A stretch of 64,000 nt of DNA from Martinezella rhizogenes (GTDB taxonomy: Bacteria > Pseudomonadota > Alphaproteobacteria > Rhizobiales > Rhizobiaceae): positions 21,607 through 85,606 of the forward strand of contig NZ_JAPYZZ010000019.1 of the NCBI RefSeq assembly GCF_027460065.1, given 5' to 3'. Shown here piece after piece: positions 44,869 through 54,446 of this stretch. The first letter of the stretch is position 1, and each line of letters starts with the position of its first letter. Made by a program: the position numbers and the translations under genes. Under the pieces are notes generated by a model. That model saw only the letters and a program-made list of their open reading frames with translations, ran no database searches and was not told where the DNA came from.

Positions 44869-45720
44869 ATGAACAGTGACACGGCTTGGGCAATTTATGA
44901 AACGCGTCTGAGGCGGGTTTCGGCCTATATTCACGACCATCTTGACGAGGAACTGGATATGGGCCGGCTGGCGGAAATCGCCTGCATGTCAAGCTATCAC
45001 TGGCACAGAATTTATCGGGCAATCCATGGCGAAACGGCGGCCATGACCGTCAAGAGGCTGCGGTTGCACCGCGCGGCGGGCGAGATCGTCCGCGGCGATC
45101 TTGCCATCGGCGATATTGCAAAACGATCGGGCTACCCAAACCTCCAGTCCTTCAACCGTATATTCAAAACGGCCTACGGCATGCCGCCGGCGCGTTACCG
45201 GAAGGAGGGAAGCCACAGCCTGTTCAACGCAGCTCCTTTAGAAAAGGCGACCGATATGTTTGATATTGCTGTGAAAACCGTTTCTCCCATGATGCTGACC
45301 GGCGTGCCGCATCGCGGCTCCTACATGCTGATCAGCAAGGCGTTCGAAACCCTGTTCGGGACGCTGTATGCGCGTGGACTGGCCGGAGCGGACATGCGCA
45401 TGATCGGGGTTTATTTCGACGATCCCGATATCGTGCCTGCCGATGACCTTCGTTCCATCGCCTGCGTCACTGGCGTAGTGTTGCCGATGGAGAGCGAGCC
45501 TTTGCAGCGGCAATCCATTGCAGGCGGCGACTATGCCGTGCTTCGCCACAAGGGACCCTATGCGGATATGCACCGGGCTTACCGATGGCTTTATGCTGAA
45601 TGGCTCCCCGCCTCCGGACGACAGATCGGCGCCGGCGCGATGTTCGAGGAGTATCTGAACAGTCCCAGGGACACACCGCCAACCGAACTGCTGACGGATA
45701 TTTACCTGCCGCTGGCATAA
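44869..45720 (+). CDS. AraC-family regulator with GyrI-like effector domain
   Basis: 283 residues from the ATG at 44869, with GAGG upstream; a TTG at 44815 is less likely. The N-terminal AraC DNA-binding domain has LAEIACMSSYHWHRIYRAIHG and IGDIAKRSGYPNLQSFNRIFKTAYGMPPARYR. The rest is a GyrI/Rob-type domain (MMLTGVPHRGSYMLISKAFETLF, VGDYAVLRHKGPY-like GGDYAVLRHKGPYADM). Rob/SoxS-like proteins of this layout bind drugs or small hydrophobic molecules. The neighbouring glutathione transferase gene is convergent and is not in its operon. Confidence 0.88.
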   Translation: MNSDTAWAIYETRLRRVSAYIHDHLDEELDMGRLAEIACMSSYHWHRIYRAIHGETAAMTVKRLRLHRAAGEIVRGDLAIGDIAKRSGYPNLQSFNRIFKTAYGMPPARYRKEGSHSLFNAAPLEKATDMFDIAVKTVSPMMLTGVPHRGSYMLISKAFETLFGTLYARGLAGADMRMIGVYFDDPDIVPADDLRSIACVTGVVLPMESEPLQRQSIAGGDYAVLRHKGPYADMHRAYRWLYAEWLPASGRQIGAGAMFEEYLNSPRDTPPTELLTDIYLPLA

Positions 45721-45740
45721 CGACGGGAGCGCGTATGCAG

Positions 45741-46370
45741 TCAGCTTGCCGCCGTTTGCAGCTCCTTCGCGGCCTCTTCATCGAGCTGGGCGGCTCGCTT
45801 GAAGGCCGGGCGGTCGGTCAGATGCGCCATATAGTCGATGAAGGCCGGCCTCTTTTCGATGGTGCCGAAGTGTAGCCCCCAGCCGACATGGGCGCCGACA
45901 TAGACATCCGCCGCGGTGAAGAGATCGCCGGCCACGAAGCGGTTTTCGCTGACGGCGCGTTCGAGCGTGTTCATCACGTCGGCATAGCTGCCGCAGCCGG
46001 CCATTCGCAGTTTCTCCTTGGGCACTTCGAAACCCATCGCCTTCATGCTCGCCACCATTTCCAGCGGGCCTGCGGCGAAGAACATCCAGCGGTAATAGAG
46101 CCCGCGCGCCTTCGGTGTGGGCGCAAGGTTCGCGCCGGGAAAGGCATCGGCGAGATAAGCGCAGATCGCCGCCGCCTCGGTGACGATGGTATCGCCATGC
46201 TTGATCGCCGGCACCTTGGCCATCGGGTTTATCAGCCGGTAGGCGGGCGATTTCATCGAGGTCTCGAAACCCAGTATTTCCGTTTTATAGGGAACACCCA
46301 CTTCCTCGAGCATCCAGCGCGCGATGCGTCCGCGCGACATGGGATTGGTATAAAATATCAGTTCACTCAT
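45741..46370 (-). CDS. Glutathione S-transferase family protein
   Basis: 209 residues. The thioredoxin-like N-terminal half begins MSELIFYTNPMSRGRIARWMLEE, with NPMAKVPAIKHGDTIVTEAAAICAYLADAFP as the conserved glutathione-binding stretch. The helical C-terminal domain follows (RGLYYRWMFFAAGPLEMV). It resembles the beta/theta bacterial groups that detoxify electrophiles; the substrate is unknown. Confidence 0.9.
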   Translation of the reverse strand: MSELIFYTNPMSRGRIARWMLEEVGVPYKTEILGFETSMKSPAYRLINPMAKVPAIKHGDTIVTEAAAICAYLADAFPGANLAPTPKARGLYYRWMFFAAGPLEMVASMKAMGFEVPKEKLRMAGCGSYADVMNTLERAVSENRFVAGDLFTAADVYVGAHVGWGLHFGTIEKRPAFIDYMAHLTDRPAFKRAAQLDEEAAKELQTAAS

Positions 46371-46704
46371 GCTTTTGCCTCCCCAAGCAAAATCGCCGAA
46401 GCATTATGGGAAAACCGGAACGGATTTCGCGCCTGCGCTTCGATTTATTTGTGATCCGCAGCATCATCAGCGTCTTGCTGAAGATCGCGGTGATGCTCCG
46501 ATAAATGTTTGACTGTGCCGGGCAAGTTATACGCAGTGATATGCTGTTTTGGTTTTGTCTTATTGTTGTACTGGCCGTGGCACGCGGAATCGAATTCTGC
46601 GCCTAGTACAATGGCTAATCAAGATACTGTGAGCAAAAAAGAAACCCGGCGTTGCGGCCGGGTTTTCCTGTTTCATCATTTCAGGCGGGCATTGCCTCCT
46701 GATT
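46371..46704. other. Intergenic region between the GST and icd genes
   Basis: 334 bp. It holds the icd terminator (46635-46664). The rest is AT-rich and probably carries the GST promoter. A 72-codon frame at 46509-46727 overlaps the terminator and has no supporting start signal. Confidence 0.6.
46635..46664 (-). terminator. Terminator of icd
   Basis: On the minus strand AACCCGGC-CGCAAC-GCCGGGTT is a perfect 8-bp stem, followed by TCTTTTTT. Confidence 0.88.
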
Positions 46705-47919
46705 TCAGGCCGCCATGGCCTTCTTGAGATTTTCGTCGATCTTGTCGAGGAAGGCGGTGGTGGAGAGCCAGGGCTGGTCCGGTCCGATGAGGAGCGCAAG
46801 GTCCTTGGTCATGAAGCCGCTTTCGACGGTATCGACGCAGACGGTCTCGAGCGTCGTTGCGAACTTTGCCAGTTCCGCATTGTCGTCCAGCTTGGCGCGG
46901 TGGGCGAGGCCACGGGTCCAGGCGAAGATCGAGGCGATCGAGTTGGTCGAGGTTTCCTGACCCTTCTGGTGCTGACGGTAGTGGCGCGTCACCGTGCCGT
47001 GCGCAGCTTCGGCTTCGACCGTGCGGCCATCCGGCGAAAGCAGAACCGAGGTCATCAGGCCGAGCGAACCGAAGCCCTGCGCAACCGTGTCGGACTGAAC
47101 GTCGCCATCGTAGTTCTTGCAGGCCCAGATGTAGCCGCCGGACCACTTCAGCGCGGAAGCGACCATGTCGTCGATCAGGCGGTGCTCATAGGTGATGCCG
47201 GCTTCGTCGAACTGCTTCTTGAACTCGGTCTGGTAGACTTCTTCGAAGATATCCTTGAAGCGGCCGTCATAGGCCTTGAGGATGGTGTTCTTCGTGGAGA
47301 GGTAAACCGGCCACTTGCGCATCAGGCCATAGTTCATGGAGGCGCGGGCGAATTCGCGGATCGATTCATCGAGGTTGTACATGGCCAGTGCCACGCCGGC
47401 GCTCGGGGCGTCGAAGACGTCCTTTTCGATGACCTGGCCGTCTTCACCGACGAACTTGATGGTCAGCTTGCCCTTGCCGGGGAACTTGAAATCGGTTGCC
47501 TTGTACTGGTCGCCGAAAGCGTGACGGCCGACGACGATCGGCTTGGTCCAGCCGGGTACGAGGCGCGGAACGTTCTTGCAGATGATCGGCTCGCGGAAGA
47601 TAACGCCGCCCAGAATGTTGCGGATCGTGCCGTTCGGGCTCTTCCACATCTGCTTCAGGCCGAATTCCTCGACGCGCTGCTCGTCCGGCGTGATCGTCGC
47701 GCACTTGATGCCGACGCCGTGCTTCTTGATGGCGTGTGCCGCATCCACAGTCACCTGGTCGTTGGTGGCATCGCGGTTTTCAACCGAGAGGTCGTAATAT
47801 TCGATATCGAGATCGAGGTAAGGCAGGATCAGCTTGTCCTTGATGAGCTGCCAGATGATACGGGTCATTTCGTCGCCGTCGAGATCGACGACCGGATTGG
47901 CTACCTTGATCTTTGCCAT
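46705..47919 (-). CDS. icd: NADP-dependent isocitrate dehydrogenase
   Basis: 404 residues from the ATG at 47919 ([20 protein letters not shown]), with GAGGAA upstream. The size and sequence are of the homodimeric type close to mitochondrial enzymes, common in alphaproteobacteria. Blocks include [15 protein letters not shown], the substrate loop [21 protein letters not shown] and [26 protein letters not shown] with the metal Asp. It makes 2-oxoglutarate and NADPH. The frame extends to 48072 without a better start. Confidence 0.97.
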   Translation of the reverse strand: MAKIKVANPVVDLDGDEMTRIIWQLIKDKLILPYLDLDIEYYDLSVENRDATNDQVTVDAAHAIKKHGVGIKCATITPDEQRVEEFGLKQMWKSPNGTIRNILGGVIFREPIICKNVPRLVPGWTKPIVVGRHAFGDQYKATDFKFPGKGKLTIKFVGEDGQVIEKDVFDAPSAGVALAMYNLDESIREFARASMNYGLMRKWPVYLSTKNTILKAYDGRFKDIFEEVYQTEFKKQFDEAGITYEHRLIDDMVASALKWSGGYIWACKNYDGDVQSDTVAQGFGSLGLMTSVLLSPDGRTVEAEAAHGTVTRHYRQHQKGQETSTNSIASIFAWTRGLAHRAKLDDNAELAKFATTLETVCVDTVESGFMTKDLALLIGPDQPWLSTTAFLDKIDENLKKAMAA

Positions 47920-48134
47920 GAATTCCTCACCTTCGAAGCTGTGGCGCCTGATGACACCAATAGTCGGAAAAATATCCGGTCGGGCTATAGCATCGCGAGC
48001 GTCTGAGGCAAAGCCATGGGGGGCGCTTTTTTGGCGCAGCGCAATAACGCTTTGCGCATTGCCAAACCACAATGCCGGAATACAGTCAGGCGAATCGCTT
48101 CGCCCGCGTGTCGGGCCTATCCCGGGATCACATC

Positions 48135-48665
48135 ATGCGGAAAATTCTGCTTCTGACTGCCGCCGTCCTCTTTTCCCACAGCGCCCTTGCGGTCGGGCCT
48201 GCCGATCCCGTCCAGAAAGTGATGGACATCACCGTCAAGAACTGGTCGGGCGATGCGGAAAACTGGAAGTATATTTTCGATGAGGACATGCTGAGCAGCC
48301 TGTTCAGCAAGGACTTCGTTGCCCAGTATCGCGAGGCATCCAAGAAGCCGGCTTACGAAGCCGAAAGCGGCGAGAAGGGCGATCCTTTCGGTTATGACGT
48401 TGTGACCAACTCCCAGGATGGTTGTCCGCTGCAGGAAGTCTCGGTGACCCCGGGTGCGGTTAAGGACGGCGTGACGGACGTGACGGCGAAATTCAAGCTC
48501 TGGGCCTGCATGGACGAGGCCGAGATAAAGGCGAGCGTCGACGAGGTGCATTTCGACGTCATCGAGGAAGATGGCCGGCCTGTTATCAGCGATATTCACC
48601 GGGTGGGTGACGAGGGCCGGGATTCGCTGCGCGAAGAGATGGCGAATATCATCAAGGGGGAGTGA
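48135..48665 (+). CDS. Exported protein of unknown function
   Basis: About 176 residues from the ATG at 48135, with GGGA upstream. A signal peptide (MRKILLLTAAVLFSHSALA) is followed by a soluble acidic protein. It contains VQKVMDITVKNWSGDAENWKYIFDEDMLSSLFSKDF and two cysteines (GCPLQ, WACMDE). I do not recognise a family. It is divergent from icd and precedes trmJ after about 115 bp. Periplasmic location is inferred from the signal peptide. Confidence 0.75.
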   Translation: MRKILLLTAAVLFSHSALAVGPADPVQKVMDITVKNWSGDAENWKYIFDEDMLSSLFSKDFVAQYREASKKPAYEAESGEKGDPFGYDVVTNSQDGCPLQEVSVTPGAVKDGVTDVTAKFKLWACMDEAEIKASVDEVHFDVIEEDGRPVISDIHRVGDEGRDSLREEMANIIKGE

Positions 48666-48780
48666 GGGCGGCCTTTATACCCCTCCGGCTTTGATTTTCG
48701 CGCTGATCTGTGCCAGTGAGGCGCGCTTTAGGGCATCGGTTCAAAAATCGATGCCGCGCTTCAAACACGGACAAACGACG

Positions 48781-49614
48781 ATGGCAGGCACTAACAGCGA
48801 GCTTGAACTTCTGGCGGAAGGCCCGGCGATCATTCTGGTCGAACCGCAGCTCGGCGAAAATATCGGCATGGTGGCGCGGGCCATGGCCAATTTCGGCCTT
48901 TCCGAATTGCGTCTGGTCAATCCGCGCGATGGCTGGCCGAGCGAGAAGGCGCGTGCTGCCGCTTCGAAGGCCGACCACGTCATTGACGGCACCAAGGTAT
49001 TCGAGACGCTGGAAGAGGCGATCAAGGATCTCAATTTCGTCTATGCCACAACCGCTCGCGAGCGTTACGGGTTCAAGCCGGTGCGGGCGCCCGTCACTGC
49101 CGCCGAGACGCTTCGGACAAAATTCAAGGCTGGCGAAAAGACCGGTATCCTGTTTGGGCGCGAGCGCTGGGGGCTGACGAATGAGGAGGTGGCGCTGGCC
49201 GACGAGATCGTGACCTTCCCGGTCAATCCCGCCTTTGCCTCGCTCAACATCGCGCAGGCCGTGCTTTTGATGTCCTATGAATGGATGAAATCAGGCATGG
49301 ACGATCTGGGGGAGACGCTGTTCCAGTCCGTCGAGCAGCGGCCTTCGACCAAGGAACAGGTTTTCGGCCTGTTCGAACACATCGAGGAAGCGCTGGATGC
49401 GCGCGGTTATTTCCATCCTGCTGAAAAAAAGCCGAAAATGGTCGACAATTTGCGGGCCGTGTTGTCGCGACGGGGTTTTTCCGAACAGGAAATCAGCGTT
49501 TTCCGCGGCATGATCAATTCGCTCGACCGTTTCCCGCGGCAATGGCCGAAGAAGACGGGCAGGGCAGCGGGGCCGTCGGCCGAGGGAGCAGGGGAGAATG
49601 CTGAAGACGAGTGA
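48781..49614 (+). CDS. trmJ: tRNA 2'-O-methyltransferase (TrmJ-like, SPOUT family)
   Basis: About 277 residues from the ATG at 48781; an ATG at 48751 is possible. SPOUT motifs are [24 protein letters not shown] (motif 1), [20 protein letters not shown] (motif 2) and [23 protein letters not shown] (motif 3). The sequence and C-terminal helical extension match TrmJ, which modifies position 32 of tRNAs. It overlaps murI by 17 bp. Confidence 0.88.
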   Translation: MAGTNSELELLAEGPAIILVEPQLGENIGMVARAMANFGLSELRLVNPRDGWPSEKARAAASKADHVIDGTKVFETLEEAIKDLNFVYATTARERYGFKPVRAPVTAAETLRTKFKAGEKTGILFGRERWGLTNEEVALADEIVTFPVNPAFASLNIAQAVLLMSYEWMKSGMDDLGETLFQSVEQRPSTKEQVFGLFEHIEEALDARGYFHPAEKKPKMVDNLRAVLSRRGFSEQEISVFRGMINSLDRFPRQWPKKTGRAAGPSAEGAGENAEDE

Positions 49615-50419
49615 GGCGCCAGCCGATGTGCTGAAACCGGTGCTGGTATTCGATTCCGGCATTGGCGGGCTGACGGTTCTACGGGAGGCGCGCGTGCTGA
49701 TGCCCGAGCGCGGTTTCATCTATGTGGCCGACGATGCCGGTTTTCCCTATGGCGGCTGGGAGGAAGAGGCGCTGAGGGCGCGTATTCTTTCAATCTTCGA
49801 AACGCTGCTGCAGGATTACAGCCCCGAAGTCTGCATCATCGCCTGCAATACCGCTTTCACGCTCGCGGGCGCCGATCTTCGCGCCCGGTTTCCGGACATG
49901 ACCTTCGTCGGTACCGTTCCCGCCATCAAGCCGGCGGCGGAGCGGACCCGCTCCGGCCTCGTCTCTGTTCTCGCGACGCCGGGCACCGTCAAGCGGGCCT
50001 ATACGCGCGATCTCATCCAGTCCTTTGCCACCCAATGTCATGTGCGTTTGGTCGGCTCGGAAAACCTCGCACGCATGGCGGAAAGCTGGATCAGGGGTGA
50101 GCCGGTTTCGGACGAGGCGGTGCTGGCAGAAATCGAGCCCTGCTTCATCGACAGTGACGGCAAGCGCACCGATATCGTCGTGCTTGCCTGCACCCACTAC
50201 CCCTTCATGGCCAATGTGTTTCGCCGGTTGGCGCCATGGCCGGTGGACTGGCTTGATCCCGCCGAAGCGATTGCCCGGCGTGCCCGACATCTGGTGCCGT
50301 TGCCACAGGATGCGGAACATCCCGATGGTTTCGACTTCGCCGTCTTCACCTCGGGCAAGCCCGATTTCGCCACGCGGCGGCTGATGCAGGGTTTTGGTCT
50401 CAGCGCTCCCGCCGCCTGA
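49598..50419 (+). CDS. murI: Glutamate racemase
   Basis: 273 residues. The aspartate/glutamate racemase fold shows [15 protein letters not shown], and the two catalytic cysteines are in IIACNTAFT and VLACTHYPF. It makes D-glutamate for peptidoglycan. It starts inside trmJ and is probably translationally coupled. Confidence 0.95.
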   Translation: MLKTSEAPADVLKPVLVFDSGIGGLTVLREARVLMPERGFIYVADDAGFPYGGWEEEALRARILSIFETLLQDYSPEVCIIACNTAFTLAGADLRARFPDMTFVGTVPAIKPAAERTRSGLVSVLATPGTVKRAYTRDLIQSFATQCHVRLVGSENLARMAESWIRGEPVSDEAVLAEIEPCFIDSDGKRTDIVVLACTHYPFMANVFRRLAPWPVDWLDPAEAIARRARHLVPLPQDAEHPDGFDFAVFTSGKPDFATRRLMQGFGLSAPAA

Positions 50420-50544
50420 CAGCCTGTTGTATTTTTGCACCGCCTTTGCTCGTCTTTTACAATTCGAGATTGCGACCTCTTGTCGCGTCCGATTTCCTGT
50501 GTAAGATGTATTTTGTCCGTAACCGCAATAAATGGAGGCGTGAA

Positions 50545-50640
50545 ATGAGCAATAACGTGAATATGCGCCTTAATGGCATGTCAGGCCTCTTTGGCATGGT
50601 CGTCGGCGGTTATGTGATGCGAGGCATCTCCCTCCGATAA
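50545..50640 (+). CDS. Small ORF, 31 residues
   Basis: An ATG with GGAGG seven bases upstream opens a 31-codon frame: MSNNVNMRLNGMSGLFGMVV, then GGYVMRGISLR and TAA. The middle is hydrophobic and glycine-rich, with five Met, so it could insert in the membrane. It lies alone in the gap after murI. The strong ribosome-binding site is the main support; no family is recognised. Confidence 0.45.
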   Translation: MSNNVNMRLNGMSGLFGMVVGGYVMRGISLR

Positions 50641-50797
50641 GGCTTATGGCCTGATTCCCCAGCCGTTTGGCAATTCAACTTCGTCCGACATGTGACTTGC
50701 GCGTCCGCGTAGCATGCGTGCTGCGTCCGTCGTTTCCGCGTGTCGTTTTCCATCGATAAAGGACCTGGCCGCCTTGCCGCGCCGGGATGGATTTCCC

Positions 50798-51034
50798 ATG
50801 CAAAATGATCAACCATTGGTAGCATATGCGCTGCCGGATGCGGTGGACCGTCTGTTCGTCACATTCGGCGTCTGGAAGACCTTGAAGACGGTCGTCTTCG
50901 CGGCTGTCGTGCCACGCGCGCCGCCGACCGATCCTGCCGATCTGCCGGAACGACTGCTGGTCGATATCGGCCTTGAACCGTCGCGAGTGAAGCGGCGGCG
51001 AGACTGGTCGGTGCCGTGGGCGCCCCGGTTTTGA
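50798..51034 (+). CDS. Small protein with a DUF1127-like ending
   Basis: 78 residues from an ATG at 50798 (MQNDQPLVAYALPDAVDRLF); an earlier ATG at 50714 adds 28 doubtful residues. The later part, LPERLLVDIGLEPSRVKRR, resembles the LxDIGL motif of DUF1127 proteins, small Arg-rich proteins that in Agrobacterium have been linked to RNA and phosphate control. The match is partial, so the family is tentative. No clear operon partner. Confidence 0.5.
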   Translation: MQNDQPLVAYALPDAVDRLFVTFGVWKTLKTVVFAAVVPRAPPTDPADLPERLLVDIGLEPSRVKRRRDWSVPWAPRF

Positions 51035-51198
51035 TAATGGCGGCCTCTTCGACGAAGAATGTCGAGGAGGCCGTATCTGTACGAGCAGCCGCCCGGTCAT
51101 CCGCTGGATGACAGGGCGGCGTGATCTTCGAAGATTGAGCTTGATACCTCCCGGTTTTGGTGGCTTGCTCGTCAAATTGGGCAAGGGAGACTCAAATC

Positions 51199-51837
51199 AT
51201 GCCGCTGGAGAACTGGCTGGCCTTCGTGGCCGCATCCGCCATCATGCTCGCCATTCCGGGACCGACGATCCTGCTGGTGATTTCTTACGCGCTCGGCCAT
51301 GGCCGCAAGGCGAGCACGGCGACGGTAACAGGCGTGGCGCTTGGGGATTTTACCGCCATGACGGCCTCCATGCTGGGGCTTGGGGCGCTGCTTGCCACGT
51401 CGGCTGCATTGTTCACCGGTCTGAAATGGATCGGTGCGGCTTACCTTATCTATCTCGGCATCAAGCTGTGGCGTTCACCGGTCAGCGGCGAAGGCGCTGA
51501 AGGTAAGGGCGTGACGGGCCGTGAAAGGCCGCTCAAAATCTTCCTGCATGCCTATATCGTCACGGCCCTGAACCCCAAGAGCATCGTGTTCTTCGTGGCC
51601 TTCCTGCCGCAGTTTCTGGTGCCGACATTGCCCTTCTGGCCACAGGTGCTGATTTTCGAAGCGACATTCCTGGTGCTTGCCACTGTCAATGCTGCGCTTT
51701 ATGGACTTCTGGCAAGTGCCGCCCGCAATACGATCCGCAAGCCGAAGGTTCAACGTATCGTCAACCGCACGGGTGGTGGTCTCCTGATCGGCGCCGGTCT
51801 CATTGCCTTTGGCTGGAAGAGGGCGGTCGCGCCGTAA
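51199..51837 (+). CDS. LysE/RhtB-family amino acid exporter
   Basis: 212 residues from the ATG at 51199. It has six hydrophobic segments and the family start AFVAASAIMLAIPGPTILLVISYALGHG, with ALNPKSIVFFVAFLPQF in the middle. It probably exports an amino acid or homoserine lactone-like compound; the substrate is unknown. The next EamA gene starts 37 bp after its stop, so both may be one transcript. Confidence 0.88.
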   Translation: MPLENWLAFVAASAIMLAIPGPTILLVISYALGHGRKASTATVTGVALGDFTAMTASMLGLGALLATSAALFTGLKWIGAAYLIYLGIKLWRSPVSGEGAEGKGVTGRERPLKIFLHAYIVTALNPKSIVFFVAFLPQFLVPTLPFWPQVLIFEATFLVLATVNAALYGLLASAARNTIRKPKVQRIVNRTGGGLLIGAGLIAFGWKRAVAP

Positions 51838-51874
51838 GGCAATTCTCGATCGCCTGAAATTCGGACATAACAAA

Positions 51875-52768
51875 ATGGCATTGCCGCATATACTTCTCGC
51901 CCTGATCACCGTGTTTTTGTGGGGCTTCAACTTCGTCGCCATCAAGATCGGCGTCACGGATATGCCACCTCTGTTTCTGACGGGTGTGCGTTATTTCTTT
52001 GCAGCCGTGCCTCTCGTCTTTTTCCTGCCGAAACCAAACGTGCCTTGGCGGCATATGATTGTCTACGGCATGGCCATGGGCTTCGTGCAGTTCGGCCTGC
52101 TTTATCCCGCCATCAAGCTCGGCCTGCCGGCGGGGCTTGCTTCGCTGGTCATGCAGTCACAGGCTTTCTTCACGCTCGCCCTTGCCGTGGTGTTTCTCGG
52201 GGAACGGCCGTTGCCCTCGCAGATTTTTGGCGCGATCATTGCTTTTGGCGGGCTGGCGGTCATCGGCGTGGAGCGCATGACGGCGGCAGCGCTGGTGCCG
52301 CTTCTGATGGGCGTCGGTTCTGCGATTGCCTGGGCCTGCGGTAACATCGTCAATCGCCGTATCGGACAGGTCAATGCGGTTTCCTTCATCGCCTGGACCA
52401 GCCTGGTGCCCGTTCTGCCGTTGATCCTGCTCTCACTCGTGGTGGAAGGGCCTGAAGCGATTGCCGAAGGGGTGGCTCATGCGACGCCGACCATGGCTTT
52501 CGTGGTGATCTATATGGCCTATGGCGCAACCATTGTCGGTGCAGGCATCTGGAGTTACCTGCTTTTGCGTTACCCCGCCGGAACGGTGGCACCATTTTCG
52601 CTGCTGGTGCCCGTTGTCGGTTTTATCAGCGCCTATCTGGCTTTCGCCGAACATATCACCGTCTTCGAGATTATCGGTGCGGCGCTGGTCATTCTCGGGC
52701 TGGCGCTGAACGTCTTCGGCCGGCGCATCGGCATTTCGCGCTTCCGGGTACGGTCGGCACAGGGCTGA
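51875..52768 (+). CDS. EamA-family (DMT) exporter
   Basis: 297 residues from the ATG at 51875, ten hydrophobic segments. It has the two EamA repeats: LLALITVFLWGFNFVAIKIGV near the start and a repeat from about residue 145 (MGVGSAIAWACGNIVNRRIG). EamA itself exports cysteine and O-acetylserine; substrate here is not determined. It follows the LysE-type gene, so the pair looks like an amino acid/metabolite efflux unit. Confidence 0.88.
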   Translation: MALPHILLALITVFLWGFNFVAIKIGVTDMPPLFLTGVRYFFAAVPLVFFLPKPNVPWRHMIVYGMAMGFVQFGLLYPAIKLGLPAGLASLVMQSQAFFTLALAVVFLGERPLPSQIFGAIIAFGGLAVIGVERMTAAALVPLLMGVGSAIAWACGNIVNRRIGQVNAVSFIAWTSLVPVLPLILLSLVVEGPEAIAEGVAHATPTMAFVVIYMAYGATIVGAGIWSYLLLRYPAGTVAPFSLLVPVVGFISAYLAFAEHITVFEIIGAALVILGLALNVFGRRIGISRFRVRSAQG

Positions 52769-52863
52769 GACCGAATTGCCTGTGCATTATCGGCACGGGG
52801 CAGACGCAACCGGCGATTTTTTGGTAAAGAGCATGTTCGGCCGTCCTTTAGGGAATCGGTCGG

Positions 52864-54408
52864 ATGAGATGCAGCACAGGGAATGGAACATTGCAGGTCG
52901 GTATCGACATGGGAACCCTATCGGGCGGGCAGCAGGCCAAGCTCGATATCGAGGAATTGCTTGCGACGCGTTTGCTGGTGCAGGGCAATTCCGGTTCCGG
53001 CAAGTCGCATCTGCTGCGCCGGCTGCTGGAGCAATCGGCGCCATGGGTGCAGCAGGTCATCATCGATCCCGAGGGTGATTTCGTCACGCTTTCCGACAGG
53101 TTCGGTCACGTGGTGGTGGATGGCGAGCGCACGGAGGCAGAGCTTGCCGGCATCGCCAACCGCATTCGCCAGCACCGCGTTTCCTGCGTGCTGACGCTGG
53201 AAGGCCTTGATGTCGAACAGCAGATGCGGGCCGCAGCCGCCTTCCTCAACGGCCTGTTCGATGCGGACCGTGAATTCTGGTATCCCGTGCTTGTGGTGGT
53301 GGATGAGGCGCAGATGTTTGCGCCCTCCGTTGCCGGTGAAGTGACTGAGGATGCGCGCAAGGCGTCGCTGGGCGCCATGACCAATCTGATGTGCCGTGGC
53401 CGTAAACGCGGTCTTGCCGGCGTCATCGCCACGCAGCGTCTGGCGAAGCTCGCCAAGAACGTGGCGGCGGAAGCCTCGAACTTCCTGATGGGCCGTACCT
53501 TCCTCGATATCGACATGGCGCGGGCTGCCGATCTGCTCGGCATGGACCGGCGGCAGGCGGAAATGTTCCGCGACCTGCAGCGCGGCAATTTCGTGGCGCT
53601 CGGCCCGGCGCTCTCACGTCGCCCGCTGCCGATCGTCATCGGGGCGGTGGAAACCTCGGCGCGCTCATCCTCGCCAAAGCTGATGCCGCTGCCGGATGCA
53701 CCCCAGGATGTGGAAGACCTGATCTTCACGCCGGACCCGGAAGAATTCACGCGCGCCGCCGTGCGCCGCACGCCGCCTGCACCACGCCCGACCACGGATA
53801 TTCTGGCAGAACTCTCCCGTTCCACACCCGCCGCCGTTGGCCCTACACCGGAGCAGTCGCCGCGTGCAGGTCAGCCGGAACTGACGCCGGAAGAGCGCGA
53901 TGAAAAGATCGGTGCGGTTCTCGTTGAAATTCTCGACGATCCGCAATCGGCCTATCGCACCGATGCGGTGCTTTATCAGGATTTTCTGGTGCGCGCCCGT
54001 ATGCGCCGTATTCCCGGCACGCCGATGACATTGGCGGAATTCCGCCGGCAGGTGGCGATTGCCCGCTCCGGTGTGGATGCGACGATGGCGGCAAGCGAAG
54101 GCTGGGAAAAGGCGTTGGAACTGTCCATGTCGGTTTCCGATGATCTGCAGGGGGTCTTCCTGCTGCTCGTCAAGGCGGCGCTGGGTGAAGAGCCTTGCCC
54201 GTCAGATGCCCGCATTGCCCGGGCCTATGGCACCCATTCCGCCCGCCGTGCGCGGCGTCTGCTCGGCTATTTCGAGGAGAAGGAGCTCGTGGTGGTGCAT
54301 GCCGATTTCTCCGGCAAGCGCATCGTGGCGTTTCCCGATCTCGACGCAAAAACCGCACCCGGCGATGCGGATGCGGCTGAGGATGATACGCGGCTTGCGG
54401 CGGAGTGA
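52864..54408 (+). CDS. HerA/DUF87-type ATPase
   Basis: 514 residues from ATG 52864; a TTG at 52891 (LQVGIDMG) is an attractive alternative because the protein core begins there. The P-loop is GNSGSGKSHLL (near residues 42-52), followed by IIDPEGDF, Walker B VLVVVDEAQMFAPS and the arginine-rich RGRKRGLAGVIATQR, the HerA/FtsK-like pattern. The C-terminal half is Pro-rich, then a helical domain. HerA usually pairs with the nuclease NurA, which is absent here. The gene stands alone after EamA, before TerC. Target and function unknown. Confidence 0.8.
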   Translation: MRCSTGNGTLQVGIDMGTLSGGQQAKLDIEELLATRLLVQGNSGSGKSHLLRRLLEQSAPWVQQVIIDPEGDFVTLSDRFGHVVVDGERTEAELAGIANRIRQHRVSCVLTLEGLDVEQQMRAAAAFLNGLFDADREFWYPVLVVVDEAQMFAPSVAGEVTEDARKASLGAMTNLMCRGRKRGLAGVIATQRLAKLAKNVAAEASNFLMGRTFLDIDMARAADLLGMDRRQAEMFRDLQRGNFVALGPALSRRPLPIVIGAVETSARSSSPKLMPLPDAPQDVEDLIFTPDPEEFTRAAVRRTPPAPRPTTDILAELSRSTPAAVGPTPEQSPRAGQPELTPEERDEKIGAVLVEILDDPQSAYRTDAVLYQDFLVRARMRRIPGTPMTLAEFRRQVAIARSGVDATMAASEGWEKALELSMSVSDDLQGVFLLLVKAALGEEPCPSDARIARAYGTHSARRARRLLGYFEEKELVVVHADFSGKRIVAFPDLDAKTAPGDADAAEDDTRLAAE

Positions 54409-54446
54409 AGCGTCGCTGTGCGAAGCCGAGCGCAAATCTAAACTCC

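Noticed and set aside
46509..46727. A 72-codon plus-strand frame between the GST gene and icd
   Set aside because: It crosses the icd terminator, lacks a ribosome-binding site and has a Pro/Arg-rich tail typical of antisense noise.
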